28,956 nt of DNA from Chrysochromulina tobinii (Eukaryota; Haptophyta; Prymnesiales; Chrysochromulinaceae). The notes below the pieces were generated by a model, which saw nothing but the letters and a program-made list of their open reading frames with translations, searched no databases and had not been told where the DNA came from. The DNA lies in contig JWZX01001367.1 in assembly GCA_001275005.1 (NCBI GenBank), positions 1-28,956 of the forward strand. Reading direction: 5' to 3'. A program made the translations under genes and the position numbers. Positions 1 to 11,300 of the stretch are shown here, piece after piece; position 1 is the stretch's first letter, and each line of letters opens with the position of its first letter.

Positions 1-1
1 C

Positions 2-643
2 TTGTGCAAATCCGCTGCTCAGATCAAGCAGCTCGACGTGCTCGTTTGGGCAGTCAAGCAAGGTTGCGAATGCGACGTAACGGTCTGCCAAGCGGCAGCT
101 GCCGCTGGCGATCTGACCATATTGGAATGGCTCTGGACGCATAATGCGCCGATGGACACGCATAGTGCAACGCTCGCACTGTGGGCTGGGCACAGGGACG
201 CCTTCAATTATCTCACGGGCGGCCCAATGCTCAATTATCTCCTGTGCGGCCAAAGCGTCACCGTCCCCAAAGTGAAATGGCAGGACCGTTTTATGCTTCG
301 CATCAAGTCGGAGGCTGACATGGAGGGGCGGAGGTATCTCGTGCACTTCCTGACGCCCTTAGGTCTAGTCATGCGGAGGTATTGCAACGAGGTTGGCATT
401 GGCCTCGATGCGTTCCAGTTTGAGCTTGACGACGGCACCGCCAGCCGAAAGGTCGTCGACTATCATCAATTTCCGCATGACCTGCGGATCGATACGCAGC
501 GTGCGGCGTATCCGCAGACCGAGGCAGAGTATGTAGCAGAGCTCGGAGCGACGATGACAGAAGACTGGCTCGAGCACGTGCCTACCCTTTGGGCCGTTGA
601 AGTTGACGCTCAGCGCGATGATTCGAGCGACGAAGGCGAGTAG
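2..643 (+). CDS. Ankyrin-repeat protein, 3' part (5' end outside window)
   Basis: The frame is open to the left edge and begins with TTG rather than ATG, so the gene is cut there; it ends with TAG at 641-643. The first ~75 residues show divergent ankyrin repeats of the kind common in algae, oomycetes and giant viruses, with 'LDVLVWAVKQGCECD', 'AAAAGDLTILEWLW' and 'ALWAGHRDAFNYL' marking helix pairs about 30 residues apart. The remaining ~135 residues are not repeats; they are acidic toward the end (DDSSDEGE) and match nothing I recognise. Third positions are GC-rich. Ankyrin repeats usually bind proteins, and no partner can be read from the sequence. The gene converges on the giant minus-strand gene. 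The repeat call is fairly sure; the cellular role is unknown. Confidence 0.75.
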   Translation: MCKSAAQIKQLDVLVWAVKQGCECDVTVCQAAAAAGDLTILEWLWTHNAPMDTHSATLALWAGHRDAFNYLTGGPMLNYLLCGQSVTVPKVKWQDRFMLRIKSEADMEGRRYLVHFLTPLGLVMRRYCNEVGIGLDAFQFELDDGTASRKVVDYHQFPHDLRIDTQRAAYPQTEAEYVAELGATMTEDWLEHVPTLWAVEVDAQRDDSSDEGE

Positions 644-839
644 GCGAGGGGCGGGGAAGGGCGGGGTGCGAAGATGCGGTGAGTACTGAGTAGATCGCTT
701 GGACCTCGGTCCGTCGGATACGCACCCCGCGTCTTCTCTGTGCAGCGCATCTCACTGTGAAAGGGATGTTGAAATTAACAAACAGCCCCAGGAGCCGGCC
801 ACGGGCCGGGCTCCAAGTCCGCTAGTAAGAAAACGACTC

Positions 840-859
840 CGTACACGGTACCGTGTACG
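840..859. repeat. 20-bp perfect palindrome
   Basis: The sequence cgtacacggtaccgtgtacg equals its own reverse complement over 20 bases with no spacer. It lies about 200 bp after the stop of the ankyrin gene. Such a site could be bound by a dimeric DNA-binding protein or form a small cruciform; neither is shown by the sequence. Confidence 0.85.
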
Positions 860-901
860 TCGTACCATGAGCTTTCCCGACCTCGACTCCACCCACCGGG
901 C

Positions 902-923
902 GTTCTAACCATGGTTCTAACCC
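902..923. repeat. Short direct repeat gttctaacc x2
   Basis: The 9-mer gttctaacc occurs at 902-910 and again at 914-922, a 12-bp step of about one helical turn. It lies 43 bp beyond the 20-bp palindrome. No function can be assigned. Confidence 0.6.
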
Positions 924-1080
924 GGATAACCGCGCCAACCGCGCCGCGCCTGCGCACGGCACGACGCCGCCCAACCCGGCCAATTGCAATACCGCCGTCT
1001 TTCGGCACATCACACTACCTGGGACTCAGAGCCGGCCCTTGGCCAGCTCTCGGGGCTGCTTATTTTCCATAACCATCCCT

Positions 1081-1100
1081 TTAATTAAATGATTAATTAA
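1081..1100. repeat. AT-rich island with two TTAATTAA palindromes
   Basis: The 8-bp palindrome ttaattaa occurs at 1081-1088 and 1093-1100, separated by atga. It is conspicuous against the GC-rich surroundings. It may be an AT-rich 3' flank or nucleosome-poor spot; no specific function is evident. Confidence 0.6.
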
Positions 1101-1417
1101 CATTGCACAGAGAAGACACCCACCAGCACCGCACCACATCTCCGCGCACACCGCACTGGCCTCGCCTGGCCGGAAAGCGATGAAGTACGCTACGCAAGAA
1201 CCATGACGCATTGACGCAACGCAGGAAAAGCGATTAATTGTACGGCATGAGGAACCCAGTGCAACATACGAACACATCTTTTAATTTTAAGCTTCCCGCG
1301 CCCCTGACATTCGGACAGCAGGCCTCCAGGACAGCTGGTGGCAGGAAAAACATCCCGGTGATTTTGCCCAGCCTCGAATTTGTCGCTTCGGGACGGGGGT
1401 GGAATGTAGCGGCGTGG

Positions 1418-1637
1418 GATAGCGGCACGCACATCACCCCAGGCCACGCCCCCCCTGCAGTCGGCCTCGTAGGCTCTCTTCGTTTGCGGTCGCCCTAGGC
1501 CACGCCCAGCCCCCCTGCCGTCGGCCTCGTAGGCTCTCTTCGATATCGGCACGCACATCACCCCACATCACCCCAATCCAAGCCCCCCTCGTCGTCGGCC
1601 TCGTAGGCTCTCTTCGATAGCGGCACGCACATCACCC
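1418..1637. repeat. Tandem repeat (60-74 bp units, ~3.5 copies) reaching the stop codon of the giant gene
   Basis: A 22-bp core is repeated without change at 1461-1482, 1521-1542 and 1595-1616, giving steps of 60 and 74 bp. A second core, roughly cggcacgcacatcaccc, recurs at 1423-1439, 1547-1563 and 1621-1637. The last copy covers the TGA stop (1632-1634) of the giant minus-strand gene and one more codon; weaker similarity (the 'aaggctacgccc' part) continues over the next few codons. Unit length varies through small insertions between the cores. Read on the minus strand the core would encode KRAYEAD, but there is no reason to think it is translated. The repeat probably forms the start of the 3' UTR. 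Confidence 0.85.
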
Positions 1638-2319
1638 AAGGCTACGCCCCTCGGACAAGAATCGAATCTGTTCGACGGTGGCCGTCGTCTGCGACAGCAT
1701 CTGCTCCATCATCTTTTCCTTCCTGCGCTGGAGTAGCTGCTGCTCCGTTTCGAGCTCGATTTTGACCTCGTTTTCCTCCCACCTGCGCAGCGCAACCCAC
1801 GAGAAGTGGAAGCGCTCTCTAATGGCCTTGTCATCGTACCAGTCATTGCCTTTGTCGTCGCGCTTGTGGGCGTACCAAAGCACACCGCCACCGTTGCCGC
1901 CGCCCGCCTCGCCCTTGGAATGCACCGCCACCGTCGTTGTATATTTTTCGACCAAGGCGTCCACGTCCTCCGCATCCCCAGTCACCTCCCAGAAGAATGG
2001 CTCGCGTAGGAAGAAGCCGAGCCATGCCTTGCGCAGTGGGCCCCGCCTGATCCACCTTTTCCAGCCCGAGCCAGAGGCACTGATACAACAAGGCACGCGC
2101 GCTTTTGCGAGGAGCTCGCCCAGCCCCCGAAACAGGTCGCCCAGCTGAAAATGGCGGCGCGCCCTGTCGCGGCCCTGATCGAGCACTCTACGTATCTCGT
2201 TGAAAAGCGTCTCGTTCTTATTCGGCTCCTTGCGCCATGCTTTGTTCATGGTGATCTGCTCCCAAAGCGCAGATTGCATGGAATGCGTCACGCGCTCCTT
2301 CCACTTTTCCTGGCATTCC
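1632..2319 (-). other. Cytoplasmic C-terminal tail after the channel
   Basis: About 230 residues follow span 6. They include a helical start (EECQEKWKERVTHSMQ), a basic amphipathic middle, a Gly-rich loop (GEAGGGNGGG), and a final Gln/Glu/Lys/Met-rich helix 'ELETEQQLLQRRKEKMMEQM' that could form a coiled coil. Polycystin-2 also has a coiled coil in its tail, used for assembly. No EF-hand or ER-retention signal is visible. The last residues lie next to the downstream tandem repeat. Confidence 0.7.
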
Positions 2320-5300
2320 TCGATGTGCACATTATACTCCTCGCTGATGATGGCAATGAAGATGTTGGAGAGCAGCGCGACGCCGAAGAGTATGAGGATG
2401 ATCCAGAACAGCGCTCCGAGGCCGCCCGACGCCTCGACGAGCACGTTTTGGTCCATATTGCCGAAGATGGCCGCGTAACTCGCGAGGATGGCGCTGCCGA
2501 GCTCGTCGAACTGCTGCACTTCGTTGCCAAAGGCGACGTGCGTCCCCACCCCAAGGATGCATGCAAAGAACCACGTGACGGCGATGAAGACGAGCACCTT
2601 GAACGAGAAGAGCGTCGTAAAGAAGGCATGCAGCAGAGGCCCGAGCTTAGGGATGTTCTCCGAGCGTCCGAGCAGCCGCAGCCACTGGAAGAAGAGACCG
2701 AGGGCCAGCATCGCGCGCTGCACGAGGATCAGTGTTGAGAGCGGCTGGAAGCAGCCGACGTACGCGGCGGTCTGCAAGTCGAGACCGTGCCAGCTAACCA
2801 GCGCGTGCCACCACAGGGTGCGCGCCGCGATCCACACGAGGAGCAGAGAGAGGCCGATCACATCGAGAAAGTTCCACACCGTTGAAAAGTACCCGACCGC
2901 TACGCCGGCCTTGCAGGCCTCGCTAAGCTCGAACGTCGCCTGTGCAAGCGTCCACGCGACAACGGTCGCCTCGCAGCCCACCATGATGCGCTCGCCCAAG
3001 TAGAGCGGCCAGTAGAGCGGCAGCAGCACCTTCATCGCTCGGGGTATCATGGTGCCCGACGGCGGCATCTCGACGGTCAGATGCACCACGACGGCGGCGC
3101 TAAGCGGCCGGTTGTACAGTGTGTAGTCGATGAACAGCGCGCGTGTGAGGCCATCCTCCAGCACCCCATCGTCGATTACCGCCTGCAGCGCCGCAGCGCT
3201 CTCGTTGGTCCGCGATGGGTGCAAGTCGAGCACGTAGCCCGCCGTGCCGAGAAACCAGCGGTCGCCCGGCCAGTAGCCAAAGAGATGGCGCGCCGCGTGC
3301 CCGCTCGCGTTACAGAACACACCATCCTCGCAGTGTGTGTACTCTCGCCCACTCGCGGGGCCTGCAAAGCTCGCGAGCGAACTCGGCGCGCTGCCTCCGA
3401 CAAACCACTTCCGCATGATCTCGAAGACCGCGTAGAGGTACCAATCATCGTCCGCGCATGCGCCGTCGGCGGCGAGCCAGCCATCGTGGCACGCCGCGGG
3501 ACCCGAGCGCACGAGGCGCAGCCGCACCGCGCCGAGCAGCTGGGTGTTGGGATCGACGTCGACGCCCTCTAGCAGGCCGGCGAAGAGCGGACCACCGTTG
3601 GGGTCAAGGAAGCCGTTCAGCCGTGCACCCTCGTTAATGCCCGAGAACTCCTCGCCGCTCACCAGCCCACCCACCTCATTCTGCAGCAGGAACGACATCG
3701 ACAGGCCAGAGCCCGAGGCGCGGCCCGGCCACGAGCCCACCCCTGTGGTGTGCAGGGCGACGGCGGTGAGCAGGATCAGGTAGATCAAGAAGCCAAACGC
3801 CTGCCTGGCCTCGTGCGCCCAGAGGAAGGAGCGCCGGTAGCGCATCGTCGAGTCCTGTTCGTTCATCAGGCCGAGAAAGCGCTCGGCGAGGAGCAGCGCC
3901 CTGCCGGCGTTCCTCTTCGACTTCTCGGACAGCGACTCGATCAGCGAGGACTGCTGGCCTCCCGATCTGCTGCCGTGAACTCGAGCCCCGACGCGTTGCC
4001 GCAGCCAGCCCAGCCGCCGCGCGTGGACCTCGACGGCGGCTGGATCGCTTGCCTCTTTTGAAGAGACAGCGGCGGGGCGGGCGTCCGCTTTCTTTAGGGC
4101 GCCCGACGAGAGATTAGGGCGCACGACGCGCTCGTAGTGGTGGCGGAGCAGCGCAAGCACAAAGGCGCAGGGCACGCGTTTCTCGTCCTTGATGATCGGG
4201 ACCGGGAATGCGCCATACTCGACGAGCAGCTCGGCGACGCGAAGGTGGCCGTTACTCACGGCGAGGGCGAGGGGCGTCCAGCCCTGCTCATCGGTCGCAT
4301 TGAGCAGATCGCTCTCGCTATGCTCGTGCCCGTTGCCAGTGAGGAAGCCTTCAAGCCGCAGCATACCAACATGGCCAAAGGCCGCGGCGTAGTGCAGCGG
4401 CAGGCGGCCGTGATTGTCGGCCTCGTGGAGGAGCCCCCAGCCGACGGCTTCGCCGTTCGCCGACTTGAGCGCGAGCACCTGTTTAGTCATCTCGACCATC
4501 TGGCTGCTCGCCTGCGCATACTCGATGCCGTCGCCGCGCGGGAGCAGCGTGCGACAAACGTCGTGCAGTAGGGTGCGCCCCTCACGGTCGCGCAACGATG
4601 TGAGCATCCCACACGTGCCCGCAATCTTGTGGCACGGCTGATTGGCCGTTGTGCCGAGGGCGAGCTTCCGGTACGCCAGGAGCGCAGTGACCACCGACGG
4701 CATGCCGCGCACGGCGGCTACCCGAAGCGCCTCGGCCGCCCCAGCCCTGTCAGCGACTCCTCCTTTGTCGAAGGCGCCTTCGACGGCCGAAAGGCCGACC
4801 GCGTCGGGCCACTCGGGCACCGTGAGCTTTGTGTCGACTGGCGGGACGTGGAGACCCCCCTTGGCCAGCTCGTCGCACGCGGCGGCATTGAGCGTCATTG
4901 AGAATGCCATCGCGCCTTCTCCATCGGTCCCCAGCTTGCCCGCCGCGTCGATCTCGAACGAGGGCCCGGCATTGAGCCGTCTGGCGAGCACCAACGCTGC
5001 TGTCTGGTGCCCCTCGTGTAGTGCTGCGAGGAGCACCGTGCGGTTGGGCACTGTCGGCTGCCCATCCGGCTGGGCACTGCCGGTGCCCACGATCGGCGGT
5101 GCCACGGCATTCCACGCGAACGTCGAGAGAAGATCCTTATAGAGCTGCGTATTAGGGACTGGCAGCGCTGCCGACCAGAGGTCCTCACGCAGGGTCACAT
5201 TAAGCGTCACATGCCGTAGCTTGTTGTCCGCAGAGTACAGGAAGGCCGCAGGATCCGGACGCGCCTTCTGTGATGGTTGGTCCGGATGGTTGATCGATGG

Positions 5301-8300
5301 GAGGAAGCGTGAGTCGCCCCACCACGAACTGTCCTGCGCAGCCTTCACGTCGGCTTCGGGGGCGTGCAAGTCGGCTTCGAGCTTCGCCTGATGAGGCTCG
5401 CTCGCCTCCGCGAGTTTCGTTTTCTTCTCCGCTGTGTCCAGGTTTGCGAGACGGCCCTGCTGGGCTCTTAATGTGACGGACCGCATGCCGAAGCCCGCTC
5501 CGCTGCCAACCATACGTTCGAGGGTGGAGAGGTTGGCTGTCTCCACGTCAGGCAGCAGCACAACCTCGAGAAGCGCGCACTGAGCGTCCTGGTCTGACAC
5601 GTACGACTTGCGCCCGCGCACGCCACGCGCCTTCTCGGCGCTGCCGTACGCGTTCCGATCGTCGATGAGCAGCCCAGCGAGCTCGTAGCGGGGCCGCGCG
5701 AGCTCGCGCCGCCATGCCTCTTTAGCCCCCCGCTCGTCTTGCGCCTCGTGCACGGCCTCTTTCGCCGCTTTCTCGGCGGCCTTCTGCTGCACTTTGTCAC
5801 ACCGGCGATCATCATCCTTGGTGTCATCCTTTTGCACCGGCATGAGCGATCGCACGCAAAAGGAGAGCGGCCCTCTGAAGAAGCGCTTGCAATGCGTTTG
5901 GCCGTCGACGAGAAGAAGCGAGCCAAAGTCGAGTAAGCACTCGGCCTCCTCCTTGGCGGCGGTCACGGCAGCCTTGAGGCTGAAGAGCAGCTTTGCACGA
6001 GTGTGCAGGTCCACTGCGTCCTCGTGCACCACCAGGCTGGACAGCGACGAGTTCTCGTTCTTCTTCAGCACCTCTGCGAGGGCGCCGAGCCCTTCGGCAT
6101 CGATGCTGTTGCCGTGGCCGAGGACAAGACGCGTGAGGGTATCATTGTGCGAAAGCGCCTCCGCGAGCGACGTCACACCCTTCGTACGCAGCCCCGTCTC
6201 AGAGAGCGAGAGGACTCGCAAATGGCTGTTGCTCGAAAGCGCGTCGGCGAGGTGCTCGGCGCCCCCAGGCCCGAGCCCGTTCTTGTCGAGGTAGAGCTCC
6301 TCCAGCGGCAGCCGCGCGAGCGCGTTGCCGATCGCCTGCACACCTGTCGCTGAGATCGAGTTGCGCGCGAGCCGCAGTACGCGAAGCCCCGTGGGCCCGT
6401 TGACGGTTGGTGCTGAGATGTTGCTACAGAGCGCGGCGATGCCCTCGTTACCGACATTGTTATCGGATACGTCGAGCTCTTCGAGCGCATGATTGTTCAT
6501 TGATCGCAGCGCCACCGCGAGTGTGGCGATGCCCTCCGCGCCCAAGGTGTTGTTGCTCAGGTCGAGCCGCTCCAGCTGAGTCTGCGACTCGATACGCTGC
6601 GCGAGTGTCTCAATGCTCACAGCGCGCAGCAAGGAACGCTTGCACACGATGCTCGAGACCACAACGGCAGGTGGTCGCCCTTCCACAACGGCAGGTGGTT
6701 GCCCTTCCAGCACATCAAAGATCGCTGCGATCGTGAGCGGCTCGCTCAGATTGAGCTCGCTCAGATTGAGCAGCGAGCAGCCCGTGATGAAGGGGCGGTA
6801 CAGCGCTTCGCCGAGTTCTGTGGGCTTGCCCTCGGCCCATAGCACGCCGGTGTGCTTGGCCTCTTCCATGGCACTTCTTGCAAGTTCCAATCTCCCCCCC
6901 TCCTCCCTACTCTGCTTCGTGAGCTCACCCGCAGCCGCCAGCACATCGCTGCGCGTCTTGTGGTTTCGCCGCGCTTCTCGTGGCGTCGCCGCACTTCTTG
7001 GAGCGTCGACGCTCGCCGCAGCACTCAAAACCGGGTTGAACCCTGAGGGCGCGTGGTTGAACTTGCCGCCATCGCCAAAGTTGACGGTTACACACATGTT
7101 CGCGTGCAGAGAGATGGCGGGCATCACGCCATTGAGCAGGAGGTTGTCGCGGATTCTTGTCGTATGCACCATTTTGCCGTTGTAGTAGTAGTCAAGGTGG
7201 CCGGTGGCGTCGGGCTGGATGGTGATCGCGCAGCCTACGACGCCGCCCGTGGCCCATTTTGCATTGTCCTCGTGCCATGGGATGGGCGGTGAGGGCGACG
7301 CATCGGCAGACTTGAAGAGGGCGTACTGGTGCAGCCTATCGTCCGCCTCACCCTCGTCGCCGCCCTTGGCCGCCTTCCCGCCATCCTTGTCGAGGTTGGC
7401 GCCGGCGAAGCCCCACGAGATCCGCTCGTCGCCCACGCCAACCATCTGCGAGTAGTCCCCTCTGAAGCGCGAGGTCGCCCACCCGAATGCTGCCGGTCCG
7501 CCCTCCTGCACCACCTTCTGACCAGGCTTGTCGTCGCTCTCGACGTACTCGCGCGCCTCTAAGTCGAAGACGTCGGAGGCGGTACCCGCGCCGCCGAGAC
7601 GCTCGATCTTCACCTCGTAATACAGCTTGCGAGGCACCTGGCTTGGCGGGTACGCAGTGAGACCCGGCGCTGTGAGCGAACCGAGAAAGGCCGTGCAGTG
7701 GACTTTGTACGTGTCGTCGAAGAAGAGAGTGTTGTGGCCGCTCGTGGGCAGCAGGCGCTTCGTCATCCGATCGATCGACGTTTCGAGCATCGGCGTCGCG
7801 ACGCTTGCGCCCTTTGTGATCGCGAGGAGGTTGCCGATTGGCCGGTACTCAGCGAGCTCGGGCGGCAGCTTGGCCGCCTGCAGCAGCTCGCAGTCGTAGA
7901 GTCGTACGATCGGCTGGTAGCAGTACAACGTGAGCGAGGGGATGAGGCCGCCCGCAAAGGCCACACCCTCATACGCGACATTCACGTACAGCTCCCCATT
8001 CTTGTCCTTAATTACGTAGCGGATCGTGCCGCGATCAACGTCTATGGCGCAGCCGATTAGCCCAGTGGAGAGGCCCTTGAACTTGTCGTCCCACTTGACG
8101 CGCTTGCCCGCGTGCCGGAGCAGGCCGGTGCGCCGTCGGAAGCCACCCACTTCGAGAGCCCACGAGTGCTTGTCGTCGCCCAGCCCTTGGTCGCCACTGG
8201 CCGGCTTGAAGAGCGTGTCGTGGCACCCAATCTGCATGTAGCCGAACGGATTGGTTCCCAGGTCGACCTCGAAAAACCACTTGCCGTGCGTCAGCAGCAC

Positions 8301-11300
8301 ACCGTCGAGCGAGACCGTCGGATCGCGCCAACAGTTCGGGACGCGCTTCAAGCTCCACTCGTTTCCGCTCGGCTCGATCTTGACGGCCCTCCGATTGAAT
8401 AAGGCGCGCATCTTGCCCGGAGCGTTGCTCATACGGAGATGCTGGAGCGTGCGCTGCTCCAGCACGAACGCGTAGACCGCCTTCACACCGGCCATGTTCG
8501 GCGGATACCGAAACGGCGACTCGCCGAGGTTGAAGAATCCGAGGAAGCCGCAGTCAATGGTGAGGGCGGGGCACAGGCCAATCTGGCCCCGCACGTCCAA
8601 AAAGGAGGCGACTCCGCCCTGCAGCTCGAGGCCGTTGCGGTAGAATCGCAGCTCTGCCTGCTTGCAGTCGATCAGGCAGCCAACCACGTCGCCATCCTGC
8701 CATAGATCCCCTGACGAGATCGGCGTGTTCTGGTTGGCGTGACGCAGTCCCTTCTCGCCCACTCCCCAAGAGAACTCGTCCGCGCCCACAGCCTTGCTCG
8801 CCGAATTGAACCGCTCTGTCACCACCCCAAAGATCGTGCCGCCCGACGCCGACGTCCGATGGACGTTCAGCTCCATGTACCACCTGCCGCTGCTCGGCCG
8901 AAGCAAGCAGCCGCGCGGGCAGACAGTGACAAACGAGCCCGAGCGCGTCCAGAGCAGGTTGGAAGCGTACAGCTCGAGCTGCGTGCCCGCCACCATTGAG
9001 AGCTCACCAGCCGTCTCTGGAGTCACGGCGATCAGGTGCGCCGACAGCCCAGCCGGGGTGGCTTCGGCGGTGGCCGGCGTCAAGACGCTTGAGTCGGCCC
9101 TCTCGACGGCGCTCCGCTCGCCACGCATACGCGCCTCGCGGACGACGGGTTTCCTGCTCGCGCTCGCCGTCGCGTCGTCCTTGCGCACCTCTTTGATGCG
9201 CTCCTCCAAGGTTGATTGCTTGCTGCCAAGGTTTTCCTCCTTCTTGTTGGCATTCTCCAACTCACAGAGCACGTCCCATTCAGTCGCCTTGTTGCCCAGG
9301 AGCGCATGCAGGTCCGTATTCAAGATGTCCGCTTGCGACGTGTCACGCCGCCGCCCCTTGTGCAGCTCCCAGAAGACCTTCGCGACATCCGAAGCCGTGA
9401 AGCCCAGCGACTTGAGGCTGGCGAGCAGCGCAAGGAGTTCTGACGACGCGAAGATGAACTCTGAATTCCAGAAGCGCAGTCGCACAAAGGTGGCGGTCAG
9501 CAGGAACCTCTCCTTGGCCGAAGTTTTCTCGCGCATGCTGCCGAAGTGCATGAGAAGCCTCTCTGGATCCTGGCTCTCGTCGTCCTTATCTAAATTATCT
9601 AAAAGGTACTGCTCGCTGATGAGCCGGTTGCCGAGGTCCACCGTGACCGCCTCGTCCTTCTGCTCCTTCGGCACCTTCTGCTCCTCCTGCTCCTCCGTCG
9701 AGCCGCCGCTCGTGCCGTGGCGGGACAGCAAGACGCCTTGGAGCGAGTACATCTCGATGATCGGATCTGAGCCCTGCTTTGTTGCGGCGGCCCGGGCGTT
9801 CGAGGTGCGCGGCGCGCGCTCCGAGAGCGCATCAAGGGAGGTGCGCGGCGCGCGCTCCGAGAGCGCATCAAGGGCTCGCATGATTCCCTCCGCCTCCTCC
9901 AGAGTCACAAGCACAAGAGAGGAGCTCGTAGGCGAGTGTATCACGCGCACAAGCACCTCGATGTTGCGCACACGTCGCGTGCGACTGCCTCGGTACTCAC
10001 GCGCTGCCCAGTTGGGCGAGAAGAGGAGTGACATTTCCTGAGCATTCTTCTCTGGCCACAACACGCCCTCGTGCGCCGTCTCGCCCTTCATCTTCAGCGT
10101 CTCGAAGGGTAAGAGCTTCTCGCGCAGCAGCGTTTCACGTTTCGACGCACGCAGAACGAAGATGGGGCACCATCGGAGCTGCTCGCGAATGATGTAGTCG
10201 TCGAAGTCGCCAAACTCAGTCTGCTGCTCGACTTTCTCTACCTGCTGCTGCTGCTCCTGCTCCTGCACCATCTCAGTGTTGAGGCCGCGCTCTTCCGCGC
10301 TCTTGCTGCTGCCCTTGCCTTTCGAACTTTCGAAGTCGCGCAGCTCTTTGAGAGCGTCCATCATGCGCTGAGTGATGAGGTAGTCCCCGATCTCGCTGAT
10401 GGTGCGCGTGTCCGTGGCGCCCGTGCTGCTCAGGATTGAGTCGAAGACCGCGCTCGGATCCTGTAATCGCAATAGCACACGCGAAGATACGAATTTCGCT
10501 TCGGCCGAATCAAGGTTTATGCGGGTGTGGACGCCGCCTTCGACTTGCAGTCGCTGCATGCGGTCAAAGTGTAAGGCGAGGTTGGCGTAGAGCGCGATGG
10601 TCTTGGTCACGTTCTCCGCATCGCTCGCCACAAATTTGGGTTTGGGCACGATCAGTAGCGATTCGGTCACGTCCTCGCGGTGCAGCCGGACGCAGCCCCG
10701 AATGACTTCGCCACTCTCGAGCAGGCGGGTTGTGTAGATCTCTTGAGGAGGGATCTTGTTGCCGCTTCCGTTGAGCTTGGGCGTCGGCCAGCCGAGGAGA
10801 TCCAGCCCGACGTGGTACACGGCCTCACGCTCCTCGCGGAGCTGCTTCGCCTCACATGCCTTGCGTTGTAACTCTTCGTTCCGCTCCTTCGCCGTCGAGA
10901 TCAGACGCTGGTCGAGTGCGAGGAGCCGCTTCGCGCCGCCGTGCACGAGATCCTGGATTAGCATGAGCTCGCTTATGATCGATGCATCGTCCCGTGCCAT
11001 TGCTGACACACCCTTGGCGTCTCGTTTGCCGATGCGCTCATCTCGTTTACCGATGCGCAAGTGAGTGCGCAGCATGTACCACGTCTCTTTCACCTCGTAC
11101 CTGCTGTTCTCGTCGCTGCCAGCCGCATTGCTGGTGAGCGGCGATGAGAGCTTGAGGTCAAACTCCTTGAGAATGCTCTCTCGAGTCTCCTCCTCACGGT
11201 CGGCCTGCTCGTCGCCCACCGTTTCGGCCGTTGCCTTATCCTCGTTGTAGTCCAGCCGAATGCGCAGCGCGCCCTCGAAGCACGTGCCAATTTGATGCGG

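Larger units (their letters stand above)
644..1417. other. Intergenic region between two convergent genes
   Basis: No convincing coding frame is present; the short open frames lack domain signals and overlap in several frames. The stretch alternates GC-rich blocks with AT-rich islands near 1081-1100, 1230-1240 and 1278-1290. It should contain the 3' ends of both convergent transcripts, but I see no clear AATAAA or TGTAA polyadenylation signal in the expected places. A palindrome and two short repeats inside it are listed separately. Confidence 0.6.

Noticed and set aside
1190-1561. Minus-strand open frame of 123 codons with repeated KRAYEAD
   Set aside because: The repeated peptide only reflects the noncoding tandem repeat downstream of the giant gene; there is no start context or domain.
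644-1631. tRNA or other structured RNA gene in the intergenic region
   Set aside because: No cloverleaf with the expected T-loop and anticodon arm could be found by eye on either strand; the only strong inverted repeat is the spacerless 20-bp palindrome.
1418-1637. CRISPR-like array (repeated 22-bp core with spacers)
   Set aside because: Only three cores are present, the spacing is uneven (60 and 74 bp), the spacers resemble each other, and the setting is eukaryotic. It is a tandem repeat.
8794-10041. Plus-strand open frame of 415 codons opposite the SPRY 1 region
   Set aside because: It lies antisense to clear SPRY and post-ATPase coding, has a Ser/Arg-rich composition typical of the reverse strand of GC-rich genes, and shows no domain.
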